Shown in pieces: positions 13,997 to 22,222 of a DNA stretch of 23,112 nt. How positions within the stretch are numbered: the first letter of the stretch is position 1; each line of letters begins with the position of its first letter. The DNA lies in NCBI GenBank assembly GCA_964512995.1, contig CAZELM010000062.1, positions 1 to 23,112 of the forward strand, given 5' to 3'. A program made the position numbers and the translations under genes. Under the pieces are notes generated by a model. That model ran no database searches. It was not told the DNA's origin and saw only the letters and a program-made list of their open reading frames with translations. This DNA comes from CAZELM01 sp964512995. Lineage in GTDB: Bacteria; CSSED10-310.

Positions 13997-16906
13997 ATGT
14001 CTGAATTTATGGATCATTCTGGGATCGAGATTACGGTACTTCGGGAACTGGGAGACGTTTATTTCCGCCAGGATAAAGACGAAGATGCAATCAACTGTTA
14101 TCAGGATGCTCTCTATCTCGCAGAAGAACAACAGAATACTCAGGAGTGTCTTACTTTGATTGCCAATCTGGCACGAATTCAGCTCCAGCAAGGCAATTAT
14201 CAAACCGCTTTTACTATCATTACTGACGCCAGACAAAAGTATCAATCTGGATCGCTCTCCAGTATCTGGCCCGTGATAACCGTCCTGCTTGATACTCTCA
14301 TCAATATGAATGCAATCAATGAAACACGCCAGCTTCAGGATGAATTGAGAGCTGATCTCACGGCCACATCCCGCAATAATCTATCTTTATGGTCCTATTT
14401 TATCTGGAAATCCGCAGAAATTGACTGGATGGAGCGTCGATTGAATGACGCGAAAAAGGGATTGATAGAAGCGTTGGAACTTCATATGAATTCATCCCAG
14501 AACACCATGATACCAATGATTACACTTGATTTGATCGATGTATTAATATCTTCCGGTGATTACAATTCCGCTCAAATTCACCTGCATCATCTGGAAAACA
14601 GTCTGAAGAATCTTGAAACACTGTCTTACCAGGTTCAGGCTCTTTATTTTAAAGGGCTCATACTGAGGGGACTCAAACAGATAGACGGTTCTGAAACGAG
14701 AGCCATCCTGAAAGAAGCACTGCGAAAAATTCGATATATAAAACGTCCGGAACTCACATGGAGACTCCATTTTCAGACTGCCTGTGAGCTGGAAAATGAC
14801 GATGAGTTGGAATCTGCATTGGGGCATTTTGAGAAAGCAGCCGCCCTTATCCGGGATCTGTTCAACCGCGTCCCTCCGGAATACCGATCCGGGTATCTGT
14901 CTCATCCAATATTGCGGAAGAATATCGATAAAATGGAAGCTCACCGTCTCAAAGTGTTCGGACGGAACAAAACGGGATGGACTCCGCAGAGTGATATGTT
15001 GGATATACCAAGCAGCCGGCTCAGTGGCATTATCACGGGGGATCCCGAATGGGATCAGAGAAACATCGAAATCGTCCTCCAGATGCTCGAACTGATCGGG
15101 AAAACAGGATTGAACCTCAACGAGTTGCTTCGAGGTTTTCTGCTGAAGGTGCTGGAAGCGTCCGGAGCGGAACGGGGGATCATCCTGTTTACGGCGGAAA
15201 ATGATCTGCTCGAAGTTCATATGGCATTGGATCGCGATGGAAATCCGATTGACGGGATTGACCGGTTCAGTCAGAGTGTACCTCAGGATACAGTTAAATC
15301 CCGTAAACCGATTTGTATCCGGAAAGCATTTGATGATGCTGAAGATCTTGATCCCCGGCATAGTATGATCGCTTTTCGCCTCCGGTCCGTCATGTGTGTT
15401 CCACTTGCAACCGAACAGAATATTTTAGGTGTTCTTTATATTGATAGTCAGGCAACAATAAAGGAATTTCAGAATCGCGATCTGGAACTGCTCACATCTT
15501 TATGCCGTCATCTTGCACTTCACATCGAAAACGCACGGTTCTGGGCGGATCAGCGATCATTGGAAGATGCCAGAAGGCAACGGCTGGAAGAGGAAATCGA
15601 CCGTCTTCAAAAAAATCTTTCCGCTCAAAATATTCTGGTGGGTGAAAGCCCTGTCATGCAGTTTTTATTCAGCAATATATACCAGGTTGCAAAGACAGAT
15701 GTGACAGCGTTACTGCTTGGGGAAACCGGTACTGGGAAAGAATCAATAGCACGATTGATTCATGACAGCAGCAGCAGGTGTCATAAACCGTTTGTTATCA
15801 TTGATGCGGGTACGATTCCCGAGTCCTTGCTGGAAAGTGAACTGTTTGGTCATGAAAAAGGATCTTTTACTGGAGCGATTTCCCGCAAGATCGGTAAATT
15901 TGAATTGGCGAATGGCGGCACTGTATTCCTGGATGAAATCGGAGATCTCCCGCTCAATCTACAGGGGAAGCTGCTTCGCGTTCTGGAACAACGGGAAATA
16001 GAACGGGTGGGAGGTTCGCAGATAATCAAAGTGGATATCCGAATTGTGGCTGCAACCAACCGTGATCTCAGAGAAATGGTCGATCAGGGTAAATTTCGCG
16101 GTGACCTTTATTTCAGACTGAATGTCGTACGTGTCCGGATTCCCCCGCTTCGGGAGCGCGGACAAGATAAAATGGTTCTCGCTGCCTTCTTCCTGAAACA
16201 ATTCGGCCGTGATTACAAAAAGGATATTCTCGGTTTCACGAGAGGGACAGAAAAATTGATCGAATCATATGAATGGCCGGGAAATGTCAGAGAAATGAAA
16301 CATCGGATCCAGCGTGGTGTCGTGTTGGCCTCGGGTTCTTATCTTACAGAAACGGATTTGGACTTTGAAATCCCGGCCAATGAGACGCATTTGATTTCGC
16401 AACAAATACCGAGCGTAATCCTTCATGACATTCAGGACGAGGATGAATTGATCGTGAAGATCATTCAGGATATCATGAGCCGATCCTTGGGGGGATCGAT
16501 TCGCATGAGAATCATGGAACCTTTGGAGCAGTTGCTGGTCGATGAAGCCCTGGCGATGACCGGGGGTAATAGAACGCGAGCCGCATGGCTTCTGGGTTTG
16601 GAGCGACGGAAAATCGTACGGCTGATGGACAAGCTTTCCAATATGGAAACACCAGACTGGCAGTATGAGCCGCTTCAAAAATTGAAGAATCGATTCATGA
16701 CGATTCTTCTGGAGCGGGACAAGTATGCAATGGATCGGCTCGATCACCCCAATATCTTCGATGAATTAACACAAAAATTTATAATGAAAACATGGGAACT
16801 TACCAAACATGATGTCGGTCTCGCTGCAAAGATAACCGGCATATCGGAATCAACGTATCGCAAAAGAGTCGCCAAACCTCCCGCCAAAGAACAGGAGAAT
16901 CAGTGA
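13997..16906 (+). CDS. sigma-54-dependent transcription activator with TPR, GAF, AAA+ and two HTH motifs
   Basis: The start at 13997 (969 aa) is set by AAGGAG six bases upstream; the ATG at 13982 overlaps that site and is less likely. Residues 1 to about 295 are TPR-like helical repeats (ELGDVYFRQDKDEDAINCYQDAL). A GAF domain spans about 365-510 (GAERGIILFTAENDLLE ... SVMCVPL ... ILGVLYIDS). A helical linker (511-545) leads to the AAA+ domain with Walker A GETGTGKE (575-582), the sigma-54 contact loop GSFTGA (622-627; Ser replaces Ala of GAFTGA), Walker B GGTVFLDEIG (640-649) and the C-terminal WPGNVRE. Two Fis-like helix-turn-helix regions follow, at about 841-881 (GGNRTRAAWLLGLERRKIVR) and 920-959 (DVGLAAKITGISESTYRKRV). 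There is no receiver domain, so the signal is probably a ligand or partner sensed by GAF/TPR rather than phosphorylation. The adjacent sigma-54 promoter at 13225 is an obvious candidate target. Confidence 0.9.
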   Translation: MSEFMDHSGIEITVLRELGDVYFRQDKDEDAINCYQDALYLAEEQQNTQECLTLIANLARIQLQQGNYQTAFTIITDARQKYQSGSLSSIWPVITVLLDTLINMNAINETRQLQDELRADLTATSRNNLSLWSYFIWKSAEIDWMERRLNDAKKGLIEALELHMNSSQNTMIPMITLDLIDVLISSGDYNSAQIHLHHLENSLKNLETLSYQVQALYFKGLILRGLKQIDGSETRAILKEALRKIRYIKRPELTWRLHFQTACELENDDELESALGHFEKAAALIRDLFNRVPPEYRSGYLSHPILRKNIDKMEAHRLKVFGRNKTGWTPQSDMLDIPSSRLSGIITGDPEWDQRNIEIVLQMLELIGKTGLNLNELLRGFLLKVLEASGAERGIILFTAENDLLEVHMALDRDGNPIDGIDRFSQSVPQDTVKSRKPICIRKAFDDAEDLDPRHSMIAFRLRSVMCVPLATEQNILGVLYIDSQATIKEFQNRDLELLTSLCRHLALHIENARFWADQRSLEDARRQRLEEEIDRLQKNLSAQNILVGESPVMQFLFSNIYQVAKTDVTALLLGETGTGKESIARLIHDSSSRCHKPFVIIDAGTIPESLLESELFGHEKGSFTGAISRKIGKFELANGGTVFLDEIGDLPLNLQGKLLRVLEQREIERVGGSQIIKVDIRIVAATNRDLREMVDQGKFRGDLYFRLNVVRVRIPPLRERGQDKMVLAAFFLKQFGRDYKKDILGFTRGTEKLIESYEWPGNVREMKHRIQRGVVLASGSYLTETDLDFEIPANETHLISQQIPSVILHDIQDEDELIVKIIQDIMSRSLGGSIRMRIMEPLEQLLVDEALAMTGGNRTRAAWLLGLERRKIVRLMDKLSNMETPDWQYEPLQKLKNRFMTILLERDKYAMDRLDHPNIFDELTQKFIMKTWELTKHDVGLAAKITGISESTYRKRVAKPPAKEQENQ

Positions 16907-19128
16907 GCCGATGGTAAGCCGACTCGGGAGATCGCCAGGATCTTGTAGTGTCCGGGATCCAGATCCGAGATAGAGTAACTTTTTGTTCGTGCAATCCGGT
17001 TTCCAGCATTTGGAACAAATTCCGGTGCATCGCCTGAGAAGATTTCGAAATGATCAAATTCTCCCCAGTCGTTCCATGTGATATCGGGCCGATCAGGCCA
17101 GATGACCGGCGACCATGTGAGTGTACCATCAGTAAAATGGATATCATTGACTGATGGAGGCAGATAGTCAATCCATGTGATATTGGTATAAGGCTGATCA
17201 AATCGCCGATGATTTGAGTCTGGCCAAGTGGCTGTGAAGAATTCCTGCCAGGCTGTTTCATAAGGGGTGCCAAGTAGTCTGAATAAACCATCAGAACTTC
17301 CATGCAGCTCAATCGGAACGACGACGCGGGGACGTGTACGATACAAAATTGCCAATGCTTCGTTGAAATATGCTTTAGGATGAGACAGATAAGGATCCGG
17401 ATGATATTCGAAAATGCCCCATTGTTCATATTGAGAGAAAACAAACGAAAACAGTAGTTCCTGATATGCGGATTCCTGGTAGACTGTGAATCCTGGATTG
17501 CTGTAATCATTCACGGCTGTCCAGAATGGAGATGCTGAGCTTTTAAAACGGATCCAGTTATTGATAAAGTCAGCCGGAATCTGGTGCGTGTAAATCCGAT
17601 CCACCGGAATCCCATGTGAAACCATCCATCGTGCGTTATCGAGGACATAGTGTGTGACGAGCATTTGCCGGAATCCGTATCCATACTGATACCCAACCAT
17701 CAGATCACTCTCATATCCATCCCATAGTTTTTTAAACAGGTCATTGCCGCCGATCAACTGGCCATTGACGGATCGGGGAGCGTCGAATCCTCCGGGAATA
17801 TATCCAGTCTCACCATCTCCTGGCAATGGATTGGCGGTGTCGGGTAGGGGTTCCGGGAAATGGGTTGGATCCCAGAATGCGAGATCCCATGTTGTAAAAT
17901 GTGTACCGAAATACGCGTTAAATGAGAGGCCGGCTCCAAGATGAATGTCTGGAGCAGGATCTTTGGAGAAATCAAGATTGTCGATGAATGCCCGGGGAAC
18001 ACCTTCTCCTTTGTATTGTCCGATGTGATCATCATAAAGACCGGCATGACAGAGCCAATCCCGGAATTCCTGGATAGTGAATGGACTGTAGTCTGCATAG
18101 TGCGGGAGTTCAGGGAAAGCTCGTCGCAACTCCACTTCAATCGGTCCGCTGATACATATGAGATTGTTTGGATAAGATTCCATTCCTTCACGAAAACCGT
18201 CGGCGTGACGGATGACAATGGCTTCCCGCATGGCGACCAAGTCTGTTGCGTTCCGTGAAAGTGTCAATGCTGTCAGATCACTTTCTCCAATGTCATATAT
18301 TTTTCCATCGGATTCCCATTGATTATATCTGCGATCTGTTTTTCGAAGTGTATCCAGGGAGCCGAATACATGGTGCGGAGTAACCCCACAATGAAAAGCG
18401 ACTGCCAGACCTGAAGGAGATGCTTTTGATAACGTTTCCATTATCCGTGAGCGATCCTGAGGGGATGTGATCGGGTCGATCAGGCTGATTCCCGTTCTCA
18501 TATATGGACCTTGAATCGGGAAATGGGTCTGAAGCTCCAATGCGATGGTCTGAAAATCGATTTCCGGATTCGAAAATTTCAGTGAGTGATCGCCAGGCAG
18601 AAAAAAGAATGTATTGTTGATATCCGGTAACGGAAGTTCCGGCCATGAGGTCTGGAGATAAAATCCTTCAACCGCAACATTGGAAAGGAGCTTATTGGTG
18701 TTTGGCTCCAGACAGACTGCATAAATGGAACCTCGCACTATCGGGAGATTCTGAGGCAACTGAATCATCGGAATGATTGATAAACGAGTATGCTGATTTG
18801 GGGTTGTGTGTGCGAGATGGAGCTGTTGGCAATCGATATCGGTGGTGAATCCCGGATAAAAATAATATTGATCGGCCAATTCAATCGCGAGATAAAGATC
18901 GATGATCTGCTCATCTCCAGGATTGCTTACTGTTACATCCAATGAAAAAGGATCTCCTCCTTCGTGGTATAAGAGATTAGGGATAATGTTTATTTCCAAA
19001 TTGGTTTGGGCACTACATGATACTGGCAGGATGGATGACAGGATGATGGTCATCAGCAAAACCAGCTCTGATACGATTGCTGATGACAGATATGGATGCG
19101 GATCGGATAGCAGCAAAATTTTTATCAT
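16900..19128 (-). CDS. large secreted protein of unknown function
   Basis: The start at 19128 gives 742 aa with GAGGAG seven bases upstream and a good sigma-70 promoter directly in front. A long N-terminal region with a hydrophobic core (IVSELVLLMTIILSSILPVSC, about residues 18-38) is a signal peptide or anchor; the Cys is not in a good lipobox because Pro is at -3. An N-terminal beta-rich domain (about 40-160) begins LEINIIPNLLYHEGGDPFSLDV, resembling a secreted Ig-like module. The central part (170-640) is rich in Trp, Tyr, His and Asp with segments such as GISLIDPITSP, YIPGGFDAPRSVNG and WGIFEYHPDPYLSHP, suggestive of a polysaccharide-active barrel, but I cannot assign a glycosidase family. 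The last 80 residues (SVNDIHFTDGTLTWSPV) resemble a fibronectin-III-like domain. Its last 7 bp overlap the end of the convergent sigma-54 activator gene. Confidence 0.7.
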   Translation of the reverse strand: MIKILLLSDPHPYLSSAIVSELVLLMTIILSSILPVSCSAQTNLEINIIPNLLYHEGGDPFSLDVTVSNPGDEQIIDLYLAIELADQYYFYPGFTTDIDCQQLHLAHTTPNQHTRLSIIPMIQLPQNLPIVRGSIYAVCLEPNTNKLLSNVAVEGFYLQTSWPELPLPDINNTFFFLPGDHSLKFSNPEIDFQTIALELQTHFPIQGPYMRTGISLIDPITSPQDRSRIMETLSKASPSGLAVAFHCGVTPHHVFGSLDTLRKTDRRYNQWESDGKIYDIGESDLTALTLSRNATDLVAMREAIVIRHADGFREGMESYPNNLICISGPIEVELRRAFPELPHYADYSPFTIQEFRDWLCHAGLYDDHIGQYKGEGVPRAFIDNLDFSKDPAPDIHLGAGLSFNAYFGTHFTTWDLAFWDPTHFPEPLPDTANPLPGDGETGYIPGGFDAPRSVNGQLIGGNDLFKKLWDGYESDLMVGYQYGYGFRQMLVTHYVLDNARWMVSHGIPVDRIYTHQIPADFINNWIRFKSSASPFWTAVNDYSNPGFTVYQESAYQELLFSFVFSQYEQWGIFEYHPDPYLSHPKAYFNEALAILYRTRPRVVVPIELHGSSDGLFRLLGTPYETAWQEFFTATWPDSNHRRFDQPYTNITWIDYLPPSVNDIHFTDGTLTWSPVIWPDRPDITWNDWGEFDHFEIFSGDAPEFVPNAGNRIARTKSYSISDLDPGHYKILAISRVGLPSAH

Positions 19129-19147
19129 ATATTCACTCCTCGAACCA

Positions 19148-19176
19148 GTTATATTCATTCACTATTTTCCTGTCAA
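19148..19176 (-). promoter_or_regulatory. sigma-70 promoter for the large secreted protein
   Basis: On the minus strand a perfect TTGACA (19176-19171) is separated by 17 bp from TATAAC (19153-19148, 5/6). Transcription should begin near 19141, giving a very short leader of about 13 nt that still holds the GAGGAG ribosome site. It overlaps the promoter of the divergent SGNH gene. Confidence 0.7.
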
Positions 19177-19187
19177 TTTGGTATGAT
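19158..19187 (+). promoter_or_regulatory. extended -10 promoter candidate for the SGNH gene
   Basis: TTCACT (19158-19163, 4/6), an 18-bp gap, then TATGAT (19182-19187, 5/6) preceded by TGG, giving an extended -10 element. It overlaps the opposing TTGACA/TATAAC promoter, so the two polymerases would exclude each other. The expected start is near 19194. Confidence 0.4.
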
Positions 19188-19280
19188 CGAAATCGGTGAT
19201 GTGGATATCACACTGATACCATTGAATACTTCAGGCATTCATTGGAAGACGCAACCTGGTTCGATCATGGAAGTAAAAAG

Positions 19281-20504
19281 GTGAGATTGAAACAAAGAAA
19301 CTCAGGCATGTTGGAAAATAAGAATATCAGTTGGACAAAAAAAATAACCTTCTCAGGACTCGCCTTGCTGCTGGCAAGCCTTTTCCTAATGATTCCTTAT
19401 TCCGGATATATCATCTATCGAAGCAACCCGCTGTATCGATATCTCAAGACAAATGAGAGGGGATGGAGTGGCCGAGTGCATCGAGCGGACCCGGAACTGG
19501 CTTACGCTCCGGTTCCTGAAACTGAAGGAGCGCATGTTTTTCCCATTGGTCCCTGGATTCCGATGAGGTATGACGATCAGGGATTTCGAGTCCCGGTTGT
19601 GGATCGGTCCGCTCTGACAGATGATGGACCCCTCATCCTTGCACTCGGTTGTTCGTATACCTATGGCGATGCAATGTATGCGGAAGATACATTTTCATAC
19701 CAGATTGCTCGGTATTTGAGAGGTAATGTAAACAATGCCGGAGTCTGTGGATATGGTTATGCTCATATCCTGATTTTGGCCCGGCGATTGATCCCAAAAA
19801 CTCAGCCCGATTATGTAATTGTTCAATATTCCAAATGGCTGACGGATAGAGCACAACAACCATTCGGTCCAAGTTATGGTGGCAAAATTGCCTTTCCCTA
19901 TTTCGTTTTGGATCAGGGAAAACTGGCCATCCAGCCTCCTGTTTTCTCCACGATGGTCTGCGACCTTGCATTAGATTCATACCGAAAATCCCCCAAATCT
20001 TTCACCGATTACTTTCATTTTATTGCAGAAATCGGTTTCCCTCTGTTTCTTCATGATGATTATTATATGGCGAAGTATTTTATCATGAGAGCTCTGAAAC
20101 TTTTGCCTACTCCTGAACGGAATCGATCGTTGATTGAATCGGAAGTTTTTCGGGAAATCGGGGATATCGTTCGGAACAATGGAAGCCGTCTAATAATCGT
20201 TATCATCGGCAACAACGAAAAACCTGTTAATTATAACCGGAACATTTTTCCACGAGATGCAATCGTTGTGGACGGACATGCGGCACTTCTGGATCGGCTT
20301 TCTTTAATAACATATGAAAATTATGTTTCAGAGTATGCCCATTGGCGGGGATGGCCATCACGTATTGTGGATTTTCATATCAACGAGAGGGCTCATCGTA
20401 TCATCGCAGCAGAAGTCGCAAATAAGATTTTAGAAGACAAAAAAAAGGTTGTTGATCCAGAACCGGCTTCCATCTCAACAACCAGAGATTTAAAAATAAA
20501 TTAA
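19281..20504 (+). CDS. membrane-anchored SGNH/GDSL-like hydrolase or acyltransferase
   Basis: The start is uncertain. GTG 19281 (407 aa) has GGAAG seven bases upstream; ATG 19308 (398 aa) has no ribosome site; TTG 19242 is also in frame. One membrane segment (about residues 22-43 from the GTG) follows a basic N-terminus, placing the rest outside the cytoplasm. SGNH blocks: LALGCSYTYGDAM with the likely nucleophile Ser125 (block I), NNAGVCGYGY near 151-160 (block II), IVQYSKW near 180 (block III), and VDFHINERAHR near 363-373, which fits the D-x-H-x-N-x-x-G/A-H pattern of SGNH-like enzymes (block V). Such proteins often add or remove acetyl groups on extracellular polysaccharide or glycans; the substrate here is unknown. 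It is divergent from the large secreted protein and ends 26 bp from the convergent collagen-stalk gene, with no terminator between. Confidence 0.72.
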   Translation: MRLKQRNSGMLENKNISWTKKITFSGLALLLASLFLMIPYSGYIIYRSNPLYRYLKTNERGWSGRVHRADPELAYAPVPETEGAHVFPIGPWIPMRYDDQGFRVPVVDRSALTDDGPLILALGCSYTYGDAMYAEDTFSYQIARYLRGNVNNAGVCGYGYAHILILARRLIPKTQPDYVIVQYSKWLTDRAQQPFGPSYGGKIAFPYFVLDQGKLAIQPPVFSTMVCDLALDSYRKSPKSFTDYFHFIAEIGFPLFLHDDYYMAKYFIMRALKLLPTPERNRSLIESEVFREIGDIVRNNGSRLIIVIIGNNEKPVNYNRNIFPRDAIVVDGHAALLDRLSLITYENYVSEYAHWRGWPSRIVDFHINERAHRIIAAEVANKILEDKKKVVDPEPASISTTRDLKIN

Positions 20505-20530
20505 CGGATCCTCGAACGACTCATCCTTAA

Positions 20531-22108
20531 TCAAGGACCACTCTGATATACATAAACATCTTTCAGATAAAGATTTTGAGCATTGGACTCAAGGATTGAG
20601 CCATTGCTGTTTGATCCACACATCTGAATGGCGATAGTATCTCCACTGGCGAAACCGGTCACTTGACGGACATGTTGTCTGGAATAAGCATGTACATTTC
20701 CAGTGTATCCAAACCATGCCTGCGAGTTATAAGGTCCATTTCCACGTTCGGATCCCACGTTTATCAGTGGTGTATTCTGCGTCACATTGTAGAACCGGTA
20801 AGCATACCAGGATGGTCCGGAAATAATGTAAGAGGTCATATCAATCGTCAGAACACCACCTGAACAGGTAGTTGTAAATGTTTTCAGATTCTGGAAGGAA
20901 CCATTGTTCAGAATGACAGACTCGGATGTGTCCCGGAAGAGCAGAATGGCGTGGGTGTCCATCACACACCATTCCGTACCATTATAAAATTCAGGCAGAT
21001 TCGTGGATGTATTAAAGCGCATCGTTCCTTTGATTGGCAAGACAGGACGCTGTGTAATCGCGCCTTGAGGAAGGATAATACCATCCGTATTGTTTTGCAT
21101 ATCGAGGGTCGCTTCGGGTGTTGTCGTTCCGAGTCCGATATTGCCGCCGATTAACGCAATTCCTTCACTGGCATCCGTTTGCAGGATATGGATATTGGCG
21201 GTATCATTGTAATTTATCTGGAGATTTCGTCCGCCATCGCTTTCGGACCGGAGATTCAACAGAGTGGTTTGACCCGCGGGTGCATTGACGAATATGCGGG
21301 AATCACCGGGAGTGGATGTGCCGATACCGACATTTCCGGTGGTGTTATCGAAATAGACATCCGCGCCATCTGCTGCACCGCTGTTGTTATAGATGATCTG
21401 GCTATGGATACCCGCAACGGGACCGACTGGTCCCTGAGGTCCGGTTTGACCCTGAATGCCTTGTTCACCTTGTGGGCCTTGTGGTCCGGCAGGTCCCTGG
21501 ATTCCTTGCGCTCCTGTTGGTCCCTGAGGTCCGGTTTGACCCTGAATGCCTTGTTCACCTTGTGGGCCTTGTGGTCCGGCAGGTCCCTGGATTCCTTGCG
21601 CTCCTGTTGGTCCCTGAGGTCCTGTGGGGCCGACCAGACCCGTTGGATCACCAATCCATTGGCCGGATTCATCTATCACCATCATACCGGTTCCAGACAT
21701 GCTGATTGTCCGGGGGTGAATATCGCGCTCATGAACATCGTCTGCCTGCTCCGCACGAAAACCTTGACCGATGCTGGATAGGGGTTGACGTGGAGTCAAC
21801 GGTTCGTCGTTAACAATGACTTCAAGCCAATAAGCTCCATTAAAATCGAGTTCAATCGGCGTGATGTCCCCGAGAATCACAGAGAACGTACTGTTATCGA
21901 CAGGAATGACTGGTTGAAGTTCTTCCCACAGCAGGAGTCCATCAGCCTCTGCATCAAACAACCGAAACCGGAATTGATGATTCCCTGATACGGGATTCCC
22001 TGTGGAGTCCAAAAGATGACCCTGATAACTGAGCTGATGGGGAACTTCCGATAATGCGATACCACAAGTGAATAGAAAAAATAGAAAGATATAAATATTC
22101 AATTTCAT
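20531..22108 (-). CDS. secreted collagen-like stalk/fibre protein with variable head domain
   Basis: The start at 22108 gives 525 aa, with GGGAGGAG nine bases upstream. Residues 1-20 are a signal peptide (cleavage before EVPHQLSYQG). An N-terminal beta-rich domain (21-125) has the pattern Q.SYQG.L.D..G.PV.G......LFD ... WLEV.V, which is common at the base of bacterial surface fibres. A collagen-like stalk (about 157-233) has 25 Gly-X-Y triplets and includes a perfect 30-residue duplication. Then comes a tail-fibre-like segment (AGIHSQIIYNN ... VGIGTSTPG ... GLGTTTPEA) shared with the neighbouring gene, and a unique C-terminal head (about 385-525) with a beta-sandwich look (GGVLTIDMTSYI, YLKDVYVYQSGP). 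It is probably a trimeric surface or matrix fibre. It follows the related gene on the same strand behind an apparent terminator. Confidence 0.82.
   Translation of the reverse strand: MKLNIYIFLFFLFTCGIALSEVPHQLSYQGHLLDSTGNPVSGNHQFRFRLFDAEADGLLLWEELQPVIPVDNSTFSVILGDITPIELDFNGAYWLEVIVNDEPLTPRQPLSSIGQGFRAEQADDVHERDIHPRTISMSGTGMMVIDESGQWIGDPTGLVGPTGPQGPTGAQGIQGPAGPQGPQGEQGIQGQTGPQGPTGAQGIQGPAGPQGPQGEQGIQGQTGPQGPVGPVAGIHSQIIYNNSGAADGADVYFDNTTGNVGIGTSTPGDSRIFVNAPAGQTTLLNLRSESDGGRNLQINYNDTANIHILQTDASEGIALIGGNIGLGTTTPEATLDMQNNTDGIILPQGAITQRPVLPIKGTMRFNTSTNLPEFYNGTEWCVMDTHAILLFRDTSESVILNNGSFQNLKTFTTTCSGGVLTIDMTSYIISGPSWYAYRFYNVTQNTPLINVGSERGNGPYNSQAWFGYTGNVHAYSRQHVRQVTGFASGDTIAIQMCGSNSNGSILESNAQNLYLKDVYVYQSGP
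21181..21420 (-). repeat. stalk cassette duplicated at 22750-22989
   Basis: The 240 bp at 21181-21420 and at 22750-22989 align without gaps (offset 1569) and differ at 24 positions by hand count, about 90% identity. They encode the segment that follows the collagen repeats in both fibre genes, including an identical block from TPGDSR to HILQTDA. On either side, and especially in the heads, the two proteins diverge strongly. Confidence 0.88.
21431..21610 (-). repeat. perfect 90-bp tandem duplication in the collagen stalk
   Basis: The 90 bp at 21431-21520 and at 21521-21610 are identical, with a 12-bp partial third copy (21611-21622). Each unit codes for ten Gly-X-Y triplets. The lack of any synonymous difference points to a recent duplication or ongoing homogenisation. 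Confidence 0.95.
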
Positions 22109-22140
22109 GAGAAAAATCTCCTCCCACGATACGTAAGTGG

Positions 22141-22201
22141 CAAAACAGGCATACATCGGTTGATTTTCATGCTGAAAGTGCCTTCCTCGGTGTATGCCTG
22201 T
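22141..22201 (-). terminator. probable terminator between the two collagen-stalk genes
   Basis: On the minus strand ACAGGCATACA (22201-22191) pairs perfectly with TGTATGCCTGT (22155-22145) and is followed by TTTTG. The 35-nt loop holds a smaller hairpin, TTTCA-GCA-TGAAA. It begins 22 nt after the upstream gene's stop and ends about 37 nt before the next ATG (22108). The T-tract is short, so termination may be partial. Confidence 0.55.
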
Positions 22202-22222
22202 CCCGAATGATATCAGAATGTA

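Noticed and set aside
19009..19020. Lipoprotein signal in the large secreted protein (PVSC)
   Set aside because: The -3 position of the supposed lipobox is proline, which does not fit; ordinary signal-peptidase cleavage or an uncleaved anchor is likelier.
21179..21781. Long plus-strand reading frames opposite the collagen stalk
   Set aside because: They are a by-product of the Gly-X-Y repeat on the minus strand and have Leu/Arg/Ser-rich repetitive products with no ribosome site.
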